NCBI RefSeq assembly: GCF_019511605.1
Contig: NZ_JAEUAV010000017.1
Location: 1 to 64,000, forward strand
Source of the DNA: Paraburkholderia phenoliruptrix
Lineage (GTDB): Bacteria > Pseudomonadota > Gammaproteobacteria > Burkholderiales > Burkholderiaceae
Direction: 5' to 3'
Length of the DNA: 64,000 nt
Shown piece after piece: positions 17,851 to 27,008 of the stretch (positions are counted from its first letter, which is position 1; every line of letters starts with the position of its first letter). Made by a program: the position numbers and the translations under genes. Below the pieces are notes generated by a model. That model did no database searches and had not been told where the DNA came from. It saw only the letters and a list, made by a program, of their open reading frames with translations.

Positions 17851-17894
17851 GATTTGCATTGAATTCTGACCCACCCGTTGGACCAGCTTTGGGG

Positions 17895-18672
17895 TTATTC
17901 GGTGGGTATCCTTGCTTTCTTTATCTCCTTTTTTGGTTGTGTTGTACTGTTTCTGAAACGATAGCTATCGTTGCCTGTTTCTACAATGTGGCAGTGGTGC
18001 GTAAGACGGTCGAGCAGCGCGGTCGTCATCTTGGCATCGGCAAACACGCTGGCCCATTCGGCGAAGCTCAGATTGGTCGTGATGATGACGCTGGTTCGCT
18101 CATAAAGCTTGCTAAGCAGATGGAACAGCAACGCACCGCCGGTCTGTGCTGAATGGCAGATAACCAAGTTCATCGAGCACTACGAGATCGGCGTACATGA
18201 GTCGTGTTGCAAGCTGCCCAGGCTTGCCGCCAAGCTTCTCCTGTTCGAGTGCGTTGACCAGTTCGATTGTGGAGAAGAAACGCACGCGGCGGCGATAATG
18301 TTCGAGCGCCTGCACACCGATCGCGGTTGCCAGATGAGTCTTTCCCGTACCGGGTCCGCCCACCAGAACGATGTTGTGCGCCGAGTCAATGAAGTCACAC
18401 CGATACAGCTGCCGCACCAGCGCTTCATTGGCGTCGCTGCAACTGAAGTCGAACCCGCCGATGTCGCGATACACCGGGAAGCGCGCAGCCTTCATCTGGT
18501 ACGCGAGTGAACGCACTTCGCGCTCTGCGATTTCCGCCTTGAGCAGCCCGGCGAGCACCAGTGCGGCCGACTTGTAGGCCGGCGAGTCTTGTGCCGCGAG
18601 CTCGCCTAACGCCTGTGCCATCCCGTGCAGCTTGAGTGACTTGAGCATCTGCATCATGGCGTCAGGCTGCAT
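17895..18672 (-). pseudogene. istB: IS21 ATP-binding helper protein IstB, frameshifted
   Basis: IstB is the AAA+ ATPase that helps the IS21 transposase choose and bind target DNA. The start is the ATG at 18672 (MQPDAMMQMLKSLKLHG), overlapping the istA stop by 11 bases. Walker A GGPGTGKTHL and Walker B ADLVVLDELGYLPFS are both present. Directly after LPFS an extra base (a T on the plus strand around 18147) shifts the frame: the normal continuation QTGGALLFHLLSKLYE is read only in the next frame, which runs to a stop at 17895. The encoded product loses its C-terminal 90 residues. Confidence 0.85.
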
Positions 18673-20189
18673 GGTTATCCTCCCGATCCCGCAGGCGGTC
18701 ATAGCGGCCGACGTTGGCCTGCGGCTCCACTTTCAGTGCAAAGGCCTGCGGCGTCTCCAGCGGCGGCACAGGAGGGCTGTCGAGCAGCCGGCTCAGGATG
18801 TTCAGCACCGTCTGCTTGTTGGGTGCCCCGGCCTCGAACGCCAGTTCGACCGCTGCAAGTACCATCTGTTCGTCGTGCAGCACCACCAGCGCCAGAATCT
18901 CGACCATTTCCCGGTCACCATCCGGACGCTTCAGCAGCACACCTTGCAGCTTGCGGAAGCCATCCGGAAACTCAGCGAAGGGGGCGCCATTGCGAAGCGC
19001 TCCCGGTTTGCGCTGCAGGACTGCCAGGTAGTGACGCCAGTCGTAGATGGTCTCGCCGCGATCATGGCTGCGATTGATACGCCGGTCGTGCTCGGCGATC
19101 ACCTGGCCCTCGGCGACGAACACGAGCTTTGCCGCGTAGACGCGCAGGCTGACAGGCCGGTTGGCGAACGACGCAGGCACGCTGTAGCGGTTGCGCTCGA
19201 AGCTCACCAGGCAGGTTGGTGAGACGGGTTTGACGTGTTCGACGAAACCATCGAACGGCTGGCCCACCGGCATCAGGTGCGGGCGCTCGGCCGACCACGC
19301 ATCCCAGATCGTCATGTCCTGTTCCGGGTGCCGTGTCTGCTGCCACAGCAGCACGCACTGGTCGGCCAGCCAGTCGTTTAGCGCAGCGAGCGAACCGAAC
19401 CCCGGCACCTTCTGCCAGAGGCGGTGGCGGCTGTCCTGGACGTTCTTCTCAATCTGCCCTTTCTCCCAGCCGGAGGCGACGTTGCAGAATTCGGCGTCGA
19501 ACAGGTAGTGACTCACCATCGCACTAAACCGCGCGTTGACCTCACGCACCTTGCCAGGGCGCACCCTGTCGACGGCGGTCTTCATGTTGTCGTAGATGCC
19601 GCGGCGTGGAATGCCGCCCCAGGCGACGAACGCATGATGATGCGCGTCGAACAGCATCTCGTGAGTCTGCAGCAAATAGGCACGCAGGAAGAAGGCACGG
19701 CTGTGGCTGAGCTTGAGCTGTGCGACCTGCAGCTTGGTGCGCTCGCCGTTGATAACGGCCCAGTCCTCGCTCCAGTCAAACTGGAATGCCTCGCCGGCGG
19801 CAAATCGTAGCCGAACGAAGGTTCCGCGTCCCGTCGTCCTGGCCTGCTCGTGCTGTTCCTGTCGCCAGCGCCGGGCGAACGCCGCCACACGGTCATAGGA
19901 GCCCGTAAAGCCTAATGCGCACAGGTCCGCATGAATCTGTTTGAGAGTCCTGCGCTGCTTGCGCGGCCGGCTCGCCTCGGTCTTGAGCCAGCCTGCGAGC
20001 TTCGCCGCGAACCCGTCAAGCTTGCTGGGGCTTGTGGCGTTCGGGATAGGCCGGCAGGACCGTACCGGCCCGTATGTAGCGTCTGACCGTGTTTCTGGAC
20101 ACGCCCAGTCGCTTGGCAATCTCGCGTAACGAGACATGATCGCGAAAGTGCCAGCGTCGGATGATGCTCAATATAGCCACGTCGATCAC
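18662..20189 (-). pseudogene. istA: IS21 transposase IstA, frameshifted near its N-terminus
   Basis: From a GTG at 20189 the frame reads IDVAILSIIRRWHFRDH and then SLREIAKRLGVSRNTVRR, the helix-turn-helix of IstA, and continues to YPER. There one extra base (within about 20032-20037) shifts it to an early stop. The rest of the protein (SPSKLDGFAAKLAGWLK to the end) is intact in the adjacent frame down to the TGA at 18662. That part includes the rve integrase-type catalytic core, with FQFDWSEDWAVI and the YDNMKTAVDRV region. The main open frame from 20137 therefore lacks a proper DNA-binding N-terminus. Confidence 0.85.
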
Positions 20190-20263
20190 TCCGTTCCCCT
20201 GCCCGTTGCCGAGCAGGTCAGTGTTCTACGTGGGTCAATATTCGATGCAAATTACCGCGCAGG

Positions 20264-20291
20264 GTGGGTCAGGATTCCGTGCAAATCAACA
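20264..20291 (-). repeat. IS21 terminal inverted repeat (right)
   Basis: Exact reverse complement of 17823-17850. Confidence 0.9.
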
Positions 20292-20396
20292 ACCCCTGAT
20301 AAGAGGGCGGGGCGAATGTTCTGAAATTCATCTTTCCGACATTCCCACCGATCTCAAGGTCAAGATCGAAAATCTAGACTCCGTCAAGCGGTGTGT

Positions 20397-20972
20397 TCAT
20401 TTTTTGCTCGATGTCTCGACGATCAAGGGCCTGAGAATACCGGGATATTCTCCAATTTCTTGGGATCCGCCCGGAAGGACGAACCGATAAGCAATCGCCC
20501 TGCTCGTGTCCGGCATGCTGGCATCGGGCGACCCTCGCAACGTCTCAACAAGAAAAACAGAGCCACTGATAAATGAACCGAACCCCATCATCAGCAATAT
20601 GTAGGTAACCCCGCGAACGTATATGCGATTTATGAATGGTTCGTGTGATTGCTCTATAGGTTTATGGTCGAGTGCGAATGCATGAATGTAGATCATTTGC
20701 CGCTCGTCCTCGGTTGCGCTAATTGGCCAGCGCCAGATCATGTTCAGGAAAGCGCAAATCAGCCCGGCAACATAAAAGCCGGTTACACGGCTTATTGTGC
20801 CGAATTCACCCGCTGGAATCACGTTTGCGGCAATTGCCGAAGCCGTTGCCGCCAAGCCAGCGCCATTGAGGATGACAACGTGCTTTATAACTTCGCGGCC
20901 CCATTCGATGGTCTCCCGGAACGATGCTTCCGCGCCAAGTCGAAGGGACCACATCCATTGTTCGCGTTGCAC
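20397..20972 (-). CDS. Hypothetical inner-membrane protein with about three TM helices
   Basis: 191 residues from a GTG at 20972; an ATG at 20954 is an alternative start. After an amphipathic N-terminal stretch there are hydrophobic segments near residues 31-53, 58-80 and 117-142. A soluble loop between the second and third contains ATEDERQMIYIHAFALDHKP, and a polar C-terminal tail follows. I do not recognise a named family. It lies between the IS21 copy and the GmrSD-like gene in the defence island, same strand as both. A link to phage defence is only a guess from location. Confidence 0.65.
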   Translation of the reverse strand: MQREQWMWSLRLGAEASFRETIEWGREVIKHVVILNGAGLAATASAIAANVIPAGEFGTISRVTGFYVAGLICAFLNMIWRWPISATEDERQMIYIHAFALDHKPIEQSHEPFINRIYVRGVTYILLMMGFGSFISGSVFLVETLRGSPDASMPDTSRAIAYRFVLPGGSQEIGEYPGILRPLIVETSSKK

Positions 20973-21637
20973 GTCGGGCTGTCAGACGCATAGATTTCGA
21001 TTTCCTTGCTCACACAATCCCCTGTTCGCTGAGGCTTTCAATTGTGCCAGAACGCCCAAGTGAATATGCGGCATGCGATTTCGGCGGCGGCCAACCCCGC
21101 AACGAGTGGGACTGCGAGTGATCCGCGCTGCGTTGTCGACTGACCGAAAGTGGGCGATCACCGTGGCATCATGTCTCGCCCCGATGGGAAAAACGCCCCC
21201 GCCGCTCGTTGAGCGAGGTTTTCAGGGAGCCTCTTCCCTAACCGATGCTCACGAACGGCTTGTGGAGCGGTCTGAGCGGTCGATTTTTCGCGATCTTGAC
21301 TCTCGGGAGAAGTCCTAGCAAACAGAATCGGCCGAACTCGGTCCGAGCATGGCCAATCGTGACGGGCCGGCGGTTGCAGTTAGATTGGTTACCGTTTCGC
21401 CACAGCCCCACGCTATAAAACAGTCAACGACACAATGTAAAACGCGGTTCTGAGTGCGGCGGAGCGGTAAAGCCAATTGCAACGGCGACGATCGAGACCC
21501 GAAGCAGTCGGTTGTGGCCGACGTGGAGCTGCCATTCGGGTTGTCGTCTCGCCTGACCAGTTGTCGACGCTCGGCCGTCGCCCGTGAGACGGCCGTGTGC
21601 GCACGCAGACCGGCCATACTCGGCCGTCGAACCGTAG
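20973..21637. other. Non-coding stretch between membrane protein and GmrSD-like gene
   Basis: No convincing gene. Short frames on both strands have biased composition and no ribosome binding sites. The part around 21,480-21,620 looks like a degenerate intergenic repeat of the kind scattered in Burkholderia-type genomes, but I cannot confirm this without a genome comparison. Confidence 0.35.
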
Positions 21638-23740
21638 CTAGGCGGAGGCCATCTCATCCTGTCTTTCGCCTGAGAGGAACAGCAGCTTTTCGCGATCCTC
21701 ATCCCTGAGGGAGAACCCCCATCTTTTTTCCATGAACCTCAGCAGACATTCACCGCGCTTGCGGATTTGCTCCGGTCCCCAATCATCGTTCTCCGCCACT
21801 TTGATTTCCGAATGCGACCCATCGGAATAGCCGTTACGGATCTTGACGCCCGACGTGTCGTACTTTGGCTGCTTCTTGTCGTAGAACGCGTCGTTCTGAA
21901 GCGAAGCATTGATCGACATGGAAAGCAGAAGGAGATTCCCGAGCGATCCGGCATAGCGTGTCTTGTCCTTTTGAGAAAGGTCCACGAACGCAGCATTCCA
22001 GTCCGCCCCAGGAGTCTGTGGATAGATATGCTCGATCGAAATACGGTCGCTTCCTGACTTCAGTAAGTCCTCCCACTCCACCTTCTGTTGTCGGCTGCCG
22101 TGCCGAAGGTGTTGCTCGTATTCGTAAAGGAAGTACCTCAAACCCGACCAGCCATAATATCCCGTACCTGCATCGAATTTTTTGAAGAGGAGGCCGTGAA
22201 AGTAATCGATCCAGAGCTTGCCGTCCTCGTCGAAGGCATACGTCAGCAAGTCATCTAGGCGTTGCACGATTTCCGGAAGCGTCGTTTCGCGCCGATTCAG
22301 GTCTCGTGCGGCCTTATAGAATACACTGCTCCCATAGTTTGAGCGCGCAGAGCCGATCCGGAACGCGATAAAGATGAAGCGCTCGATTTTCTCGAAGATC
22401 CAGAGCCTGTGTGCTTCTTCTTCCACAGACTTCAGCACCACCATAACCAACGGACGGAAATACCCCATCCCGATTCGATTCAGGCGGTCAAGTGCGTTCC
22501 GCTCGGCGGCCGACATGTCGATCGCGAGATGCGGATAGAACGAGTTGAACCAATGTTGAGCAGACTGGCGGAGGCTACCGACGAAATCCCTGATGTGTTC
22601 GGGCGCAAGCTTGCTTCCATACGATGTAACTGGTTTCTCCAGAGTTTCGGTAATCGCGTCATCCGCGTCATCCATGTGGGTTTCTGAGCGCTGCTCCTCG
22701 ACAGTTTCCAGTGTCACAGCTCTCTCGACCAAGTCGTGTACGTTCTGAGACGTGAAATGTTCGTCCAGCAGGAAGTGTGCGTAGTCGCGGCCGGTATCGC
22801 GTGAATACTTGAAGTAGCTGATCCAGTGGGCGCGAAGGAAGTCGTCGTCGTTCAGGGGACGGGTTTTGTTGCGACCGAGCTGGTAATACACTTCTTTCCA
22901 TGCGTCGTTGATGTGATCGCGAAGGGCCTTTTTGCCTGCCGCATCAACCTGCTCGTCCTCGTACAAGGTCGTGAGATAAATGAGCCGGTTCTTCAACAGT
23001 TCGAGGTCGGAAAGCTTCTTTCCACGATTGTTCATCGTCTCGAAAGCCACGAATACATCAAACTCATCGCCGATCGAGTACTCGTTGACGAGGAGACGCT
23101 TGGTTAGTCTCTTGAACAGATCGGCCAGACCTGGGGAACCATTGATTTGATGGAATGCTGCAATCTGCTCGGAAAAGTATTTGATCGCGTTGTCGAGATT
23201 CAACGTATAGAACGTCTCTTGCAGTTGCTTCCCATCAGGTTCACCCAAAATTTGGAAGCGGAGGAATTCGTCACTGGGATTGTCCTCGGTGTAACCGAAC
23301 AGATATGTCCGGAATCCACCCCTCGGGTTCGTTCGAAAAAGGTAGCGTTCCTCGACGTCTGAAAGTGTCATGCTATCGGTGACGTAGATTTCCTTCGGCA
23401 GCTTTTCCTTATGTTGAGGAAGCTTGTGGAAGAAATTCACGAAGGCCTGGATAAAGATCACGAAGGTCGTCAGGCGCTGCTGACCGTCAACGACGTGATA
23501 AAGGCAATACGAATGGTCGTCAACGAGCCAATACTCATTTGAATCCTCGCGGACCGACGAGCCGGTGACCTCAGTCAACGTCACGACACCCGTGTAGTGC
23601 GACCGGGTCGCATTGAGGTTGACCAAATCCTCCCAGAATGCCCTTAACTGCTCATGCTGCCAAGCATAGCCTCGTTGATAATCTGGGATTCGGAATATTT
23701 TCTGAGTGAACAGACGTTCCAGTGATATCGGTTTTTCCAT
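21638..23740 (-). CDS. GmrSD/BrxU-like protein with DUF262 and DUF1524 (HNH) domains
   Basis: 700 residues from the ATG at 23740; a GTG at 23788 is less likely. The N-terminal DUF262 domain shows FRIPDYQRGYAW and DGQQRLTTFVIF, the DGQQR-type motif proposed to bind and hydrolyse nucleotides. The C-terminal DUF1524 domain has ISIEHIYPQ and then GSLGNLLLLS, the His and Asn positions of an HNH-like nuclease. Proteins with both domains include the modification-dependent type IV restriction enzyme GmrSD and BrxU, which accompanies a BREX operon in Escherichia fergusonii. Here too it lies near BREX, about 6.8 kb from the regulator and on the same strand. The likely role is cutting glucosylated or otherwise modified phage DNA. 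The stretch is less GC-rich than the core genes. Confidence 0.8.
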   Translation of the reverse strand: MEKPISLERLFTQKIFRIPDYQRGYAWQHEQLRAFWEDLVNLNATRSHYTGVVTLTEVTGSSVREDSNEYWLVDDHSYCLYHVVDGQQRLTTFVIFIQAFVNFFHKLPQHKEKLPKEIYVTDSMTLSDVEERYLFRTNPRGGFRTYLFGYTEDNPSDEFLRFQILGEPDGKQLQETFYTLNLDNAIKYFSEQIAAFHQINGSPGLADLFKRLTKRLLVNEYSIGDEFDVFVAFETMNNRGKKLSDLELLKNRLIYLTTLYEDEQVDAAGKKALRDHINDAWKEVYYQLGRNKTRPLNDDDFLRAHWISYFKYSRDTGRDYAHFLLDEHFTSQNVHDLVERAVTLETVEEQRSETHMDDADDAITETLEKPVTSYGSKLAPEHIRDFVGSLRQSAQHWFNSFYPHLAIDMSAAERNALDRLNRIGMGYFRPLVMVVLKSVEEEAHRLWIFEKIERFIFIAFRIGSARSNYGSSVFYKAARDLNRRETTLPEIVQRLDDLLTYAFDEDGKLWIDYFHGLLFKKFDAGTGYYGWSGLRYFLYEYEQHLRHGSRQQKVEWEDLLKSGSDRISIEHIYPQTPGADWNAAFVDLSQKDKTRYAGSLGNLLLLSMSINASLQNDAFYDKKQPKYDTSGVKIRNGYSDGSHSEIKVAENDDWGPEQIRKRGECLLRFMEKRWGFSLRDEDREKLLFLSGERQDEMASA

Positions 23741-24120
23741 TGTTCTGGCGTTGTTTGAGCGTTTCTGATTCGCAATCGCCAGGATCACGGGAGCGTGCTA
23801 GGCCGATTGGATAATACTGTGCGTCGATATGCTGCGAACCGACGGCGACTCTTTGATTTACGACCTCGCGGCGTAAAACTTGAAGCGCAACAACTGGCAA
23901 CAGTTTCGAGCGACGTCTGAATGGCCGGTCAAAGCGCGCAGGCGACCCCTGCCTGTCCGTTCAATGATGCACACAGAAGGCCGTTCACGCTACCGTGCGA
24001 AGCTTCGGGTTCGCCTTCGTCACTCCACTGAAGCTGGGCAAGATTAACGGATTCGGGCCGCCGGGGGATTAAAACCGGTACACGTTGACATCGCCGGCAA
24101 TTTTCTGAAAGGACTGACAC
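23741..24120. other. Intergenic region upstream of the GmrSD-like gene
   Basis: Holds no recognisable gene. It separates two divergent genes and presumably carries both promoters. A good ribosome-binding sequence (AAAGGACTGACAC) precedes the ATG at 24121. Confidence 0.4.
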
Positions 24121-24727
24121 ATGTCAACGGAATACAAGCCCACAGCCCACGCTATGTTTTAACGCGCTTGAAACCCGGCGCATCAACTCCGCAGCCAGCA
24201 AGGCCGGGCTGAAACCGGCCGAATGGATGCGCAACCTGATCCTCGATCACGCCCCGCAGCTAACCATCGCCGACCCACTGGCCGTGCGCCGTGCCGGATT
24301 TGAAGAACGGTTTGGCTGGATCCTCATTCACTACGCCGAGGCGCTAGCCCATGCTGAGACCTTCCAGGCGGACGTCAGCGATATCGCGAACTACATGGAA
24401 CGCTACACGACGACCGAGAACGGGGAGTTGTGGATCGACGGCGACAAGCTCCCGGGCGTGTCAGCAGGCAATGTGACCAGTGTAGAGGCGAGGGCTGTCG
24501 ATTTGTGCTGGGCGATCAACCTCGCGCACATACGCGCCCAGCTTCAACCAGTCCAGCCTCTTAATCCGCAAGCCGATTGTTCGAGTACTCACGCCCACCA
24601 AGAATTCAGAAGTGTTCCGCGTGAGCAGAACCCTTTTCCAGCGTCGCTGATGCCGGCCAGGTTGACTTTTACGGTCCCTGCGGTCTCGGTAGAGTCGCGA
24701 AGTGATTTCTACCAATTACCAACATGA
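24121..24727 (+). pseudogene. Frameshifted gene, N-terminus resembling a ribbon-helix-helix protein
   Basis: A well-placed AAAGGA precedes the ATG at 24121, which starts MSTEYKPTAHAMF and then meets a TAA. Removing one T from the TTTT run at about 24157-24160 joins it to NALETRRINSAASKAGLKPA and EWMRNLILDHAPQL, which continues open to 24727. The pattern of the first 45 residues recalls ribbon-helix-helix proteins of plasmid mobilisation systems. The later part (GFEERFGWILIHYAEALA, then WAINLAHIRAQLQ) is helical and not recognised. The tail after about 24,550 may be random read-on. Probably a remnant of a mobile element next to the tRNA. Confidence 0.5.
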
Positions 24728-24793
24728 CGTCGACAGTTGGACGCGCGCCACAAATCTGCCACAGGCAATGTGCAAAAACCTGCGCCTGAATGC

Positions 24794-24833
24794 AAAACAA
24801 CGCACTACATCGCAAGACGTAGTGCGTTGTTTT
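24794..24833 (-). terminator. Strong bidirectional terminator after tRNA-Ala
   Basis: A perfect 15-bp stem (AAAACAACGCACTAC / GTAGTGCGTTGTTTT) with a 10-base loop and T-tracts on both strands. It lies 13 bases beyond the 3' end of the tRNA gene and should end its transcript. Confidence 0.85.
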
Positions 24834-24846
24834 TAAAGAAAATTCT

Positions 24847-24922
<76 letters not shown>

Positions 24923-24934
24923 ATCGTTCGACCA

Positions 24935-24965
24935 ATTCTAGCACAGCCATTTCCACTTTCGCCAA
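24935..24965 (-). promoter_or_regulatory. Probable promoter of tRNA-Ala
   Basis: On the minus strand a -10 like TAGAAT lies 12 bases before the tRNA 5' end. A weak -35 like TTGGCG/TGGCGA stands 18-19 bases upstream of it. Confidence 0.45.
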
Positions 24966-24998
24966 GCCAGAACCCGCGACAAATCCCCCCGCCCTACT

Positions 24999-25349
24999 TC
25001 ACTTCGACGGCGCCCCCGCCAGCACCCAATCGACCACCGCGCGAACATCCGCATCGCTCATCGACTGATGCGCGGGCATGGGAATCATGCCCCACACGCC
25101 CGAACCGCCGTCCTTCACCTTGCGCGCCAGTTTGGCCGGCGCCGCCGCGTCGCCCTTATAGCGCGCAGCAATCTGCTGGAACGACGGACCAACCAGTTTG
25201 CGATCCACCGCATGACAGCCCATGCATGCATTGGCCGCAGCAATGCGCTGACCGCTCGGCGCATCGGCGGCAAACGCTGCAGGGCCGAACAGGCCCGCCG
25301 CCGCGCTCACCGTCAACCCCATGAGAACACCCGACAACGCACACTTCAT
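24999..25349 (-). CDS. Class I cytochrome c (small, exported)
   Basis: 116 residues with a Sec signal peptide (hydrophobic 8-26, cleavage near AFAAD). The haem site CMGCH lies near residue 42, and the probable axial methionine is in IPMPAH near residue 89. The last helix DADVRAVVDWVLAG is typical of c5/c551-type cytochromes. It would carry electrons in the periplasm. Its ATG overlaps the stop of the BON-domain gene (ATGA), so the two are translationally coupled, although their functions have no obvious link. Length is normal for a single-haem cytochrome. No partner oxidase is encoded nearby. Confidence 0.88.
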   Translation of the reverse strand: MKCALSGVLMGLTVSAAAGLFGPAAFAADAPSGQRIAAANACMGCHAVDRKLVGPSFQQIAARYKGDAAAPAKLARKVKDGGSGVWGMIPMPAHQSMSDADVRAVVDWVLAGAPSK

Positions 25350-26137
25350 TGCGCAGCCTTCGGATTGCCCGGATGCACCGCGTTCGAATTCGTGACCGGC
25401 GCCGGCGCCTGCTGTTCAAGCGGCCGCGCGCTCACCGACGAATCCGGAATCGTCCCCACCGTCGCGGCACTCGCGTCCGGCTGCGATGCCGCGACCGGCG
25501 CCGTGGCCGCCGCAGCGGCCGCCGCCGCGGCTTCCTGCGGCTGGATGTACTGGAACACCTTCACGACCTGCGTGACGCCCGGCACGCGGCTCGCCACGTC
25601 CGCACCGCGGTTGCCTTCGTCCATTGTGACGAGGCCCATCAAGTACACCGAACCGCGCTCGGCAACCACCTTGAAGTCGTTCGCCGAAATGTCCTTCTCG
25701 GCAATCAGCGCGGTTTTCACGCGCGTCTCGAGATACGTGTCGTTCGTGCGCGACGAGAACGAGCTCGCCGGCATGATCGCCAGTTCATTGACAATCGTAT
25801 TCACGTTGTTCAAGCCGCGCACAATGCTCTCGGCACGCTGCTTGGAAGCGTCGCCGGCCACTTCGCCGGTCAGCAGCACGCGGCGGTTGAACACCGTCAC
25901 GTTCACATGTGCGGAGTCGGGCAGGTTCTGGCTGATCTGCGCGAGCGCCTTCACCTGAATCTCGCGGTCTTCGGTCTGCGCGCCGAGTGTGCGCCGGTCG
26001 GTCGCCACCAGCGCGCTGCCGCCTGCCGCGCCCGCAACGGCGAGAAAGCAACCCTGCAATGTCGCGGACAATCCCGCCGCGAACCCAACCACCAGCACGG
26101 TTCTCACCAGTGTCTTCTTGACGCGGAATACGCTCAT
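25346..26137 (-). CDS. BON-domain outer-membrane lipoprotein, DolP-like
   Basis: 263 residues from the ATG at 26137, preferred over the TTG one codon earlier. The signal peptide ends in the lipobox-like LQGC, so the mature protein should be a lipoprotein. Two BON domains follow: one around ALAQISQNLPDSAHVNVTVFN to about residue 120, and a second around VKTALIAEKDISANDFKVV to about 200. The C-terminal 60 residues are an Ala/Pro/Gln-rich tail not found in E. coli DolP (YraP). Its place after yraN and the SIS gene mirrors the E. coli yraN-diaA-dolP order, which supports DolP orthology and a role in envelope integrity. Confidence 0.82.
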   Translation of the reverse strand: MSVFRVKKTLVRTVLVVGFAAGLSATLQGCFLAVAGAAGGSALVATDRRTLGAQTEDREIQVKALAQISQNLPDSAHVNVTVFNRRVLLTGEVAGDASKQRAESIVRGLNNVNTIVNELAIMPASSFSSRTNDTYLETRVKTALIAEKDISANDFKVVAERGSVYLMGLVTMDEGNRGADVASRVPGVTQVVKVFQYIQPQEAAAAAAAAATAPVAASQPDASAATVGTIPDSSVSARPLEQQAPAPVTNSNAVHPGNPKAAQ

Positions 26138-26162
26138 CAACTAGCTCTCCTTCGGATCAATC

Positions 26163-26750
26163 TCAGTCTTCGCCCAGCAACATGGCATCGATGCCGTCGC
26201 ACAGACAATGGATGGTCAACAAATGCACTTCCTGGATACGCGCGGTGCGATCGGACGGCACGCATATGTGGATGTCGGTGTCGCTCAACACTTCCTGCAT
26301 GCGTCCGCCGCCCTTGCCGCTCAGCGCGACGACGATCATTTCACGCTCGTGCGCGGCTTCTATTGCGGCAAGCACATTGGCCGAGTTGCCCGACGTGCTG
26401 ATCGCGAGCAACACGTCGCCGGGCTGCCCGAGCGCCCACACCTGCTTCGAGAAAATCTGCTCGAATGAATAATCGTTGGCGATCGCGGTGAGCACGGAAG
26501 TGTCGGTGCTGAGCGCGACGGCCGGCAAGCCTGGCCGCTCGCGTTCGAAGCGGCCGATCAGTTCGGCGGCGAAGTGTTGCGCGTCGGCCGCCGAGCCGCC
26601 GTTGCCACAAGCAAGAATGCGATTGCCGTTGGCAAGCGCAGCGAACATGGTGTCGATCGCTGCGGCGATCGGCATCGACAAGGCTTCCAGGGCTTCGAGT
26701 TTGACTGCCGCGCTGTCGCGGAAGTGTTGTTGAATGCGTTCGACTGACAT
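26163..26750 (-). CDS. diaA: SIS-domain protein, DiaA / phosphoheptose-isomerase family
   Basis: 195 residues covering one SIS domain. The conserved ILACGNGGSAADAQHFAAEL lies at 45-64, STDTSVLTAIANDYSFE follows, and LAISTSGNSANVLAAI contains the second phosphosugar-binding loop. Sequence alone cannot separate GmhA (sedoheptulose-7-phosphate isomerase, LPS heptose synthesis) from DiaA (a DnaA-binding initiation factor of the same fold). The position between yraN and a dolP-like gene favours DiaA, since E. coli has yraN-diaA-dolP. Many Burkholderia annotations call this gene phosphoheptose isomerase. The BON gene follows 25 bases later. Confidence 0.85.
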   Translation of the reverse strand: MSVERIQQHFRDSAAVKLEALEALSMPIAAAIDTMFAALANGNRILACGNGGSAADAQHFAAELIGRFERERPGLPAVALSTDTSVLTAIANDYSFEQIFSKQVWALGQPGDVLLAISTSGNSANVLAAIEAAHEREMIVVALSGKGGGRMQEVLSDTDIHICVPSDRTARIQEVHLLTIHCLCDGIDAMLLGED

Positions 26751-27008
26751 CGAGTCTCTATCTTCTACCGCGAGAGGGCCGCACTGCGCGGCCGTGTTGT
26801 GAAGTCGTGTTAATGACGTTGTGCGGCTGCCTTGCTGCGCGCGGCGAACGTTGCGTGCAACGCGTTACGTGAAGATGGACACAAACACCTCGCGACATAC
26901 GCTGCCGTATAGTGCCGCCGCACTCTCACGCCGACTGTTGTCCGCCGCCCCGTAGCTCGCACGCGAGCGCAAGTTTATCGCACTCACACGCGTTCTCCGC
27001 TCCTTGCA

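Larger units (their letters stand above)
17823..20291 (-). mobile_element. IS21-family insertion sequence, inactive
   Basis: The 28-bp ends are exact inverted copies: 17823-17850 (TGTTGATTTGCACGGAATCC..) and 20264-20291. A second, shorter pair of related repeats lies just inside (17851-17872 and about 20230-20252), the multiple-end-repeat layout known for IS21. The element carries istA and istB on the minus strand with the usual short overlap. Both genes are frameshifted, so the copy should not move by itself. I find no clear 4-8-bp target duplication (left flank ..GGGGGAGA, right flank ACCCCTGA..). Confidence 0.9.

Noticed and set aside
21454..21708. 84-codon plus-strand frame
   Set aside because: Overlaps the 3' end of the GmrSD-like gene, has no ribosome-binding site and looks like a degenerate intergenic repeat.
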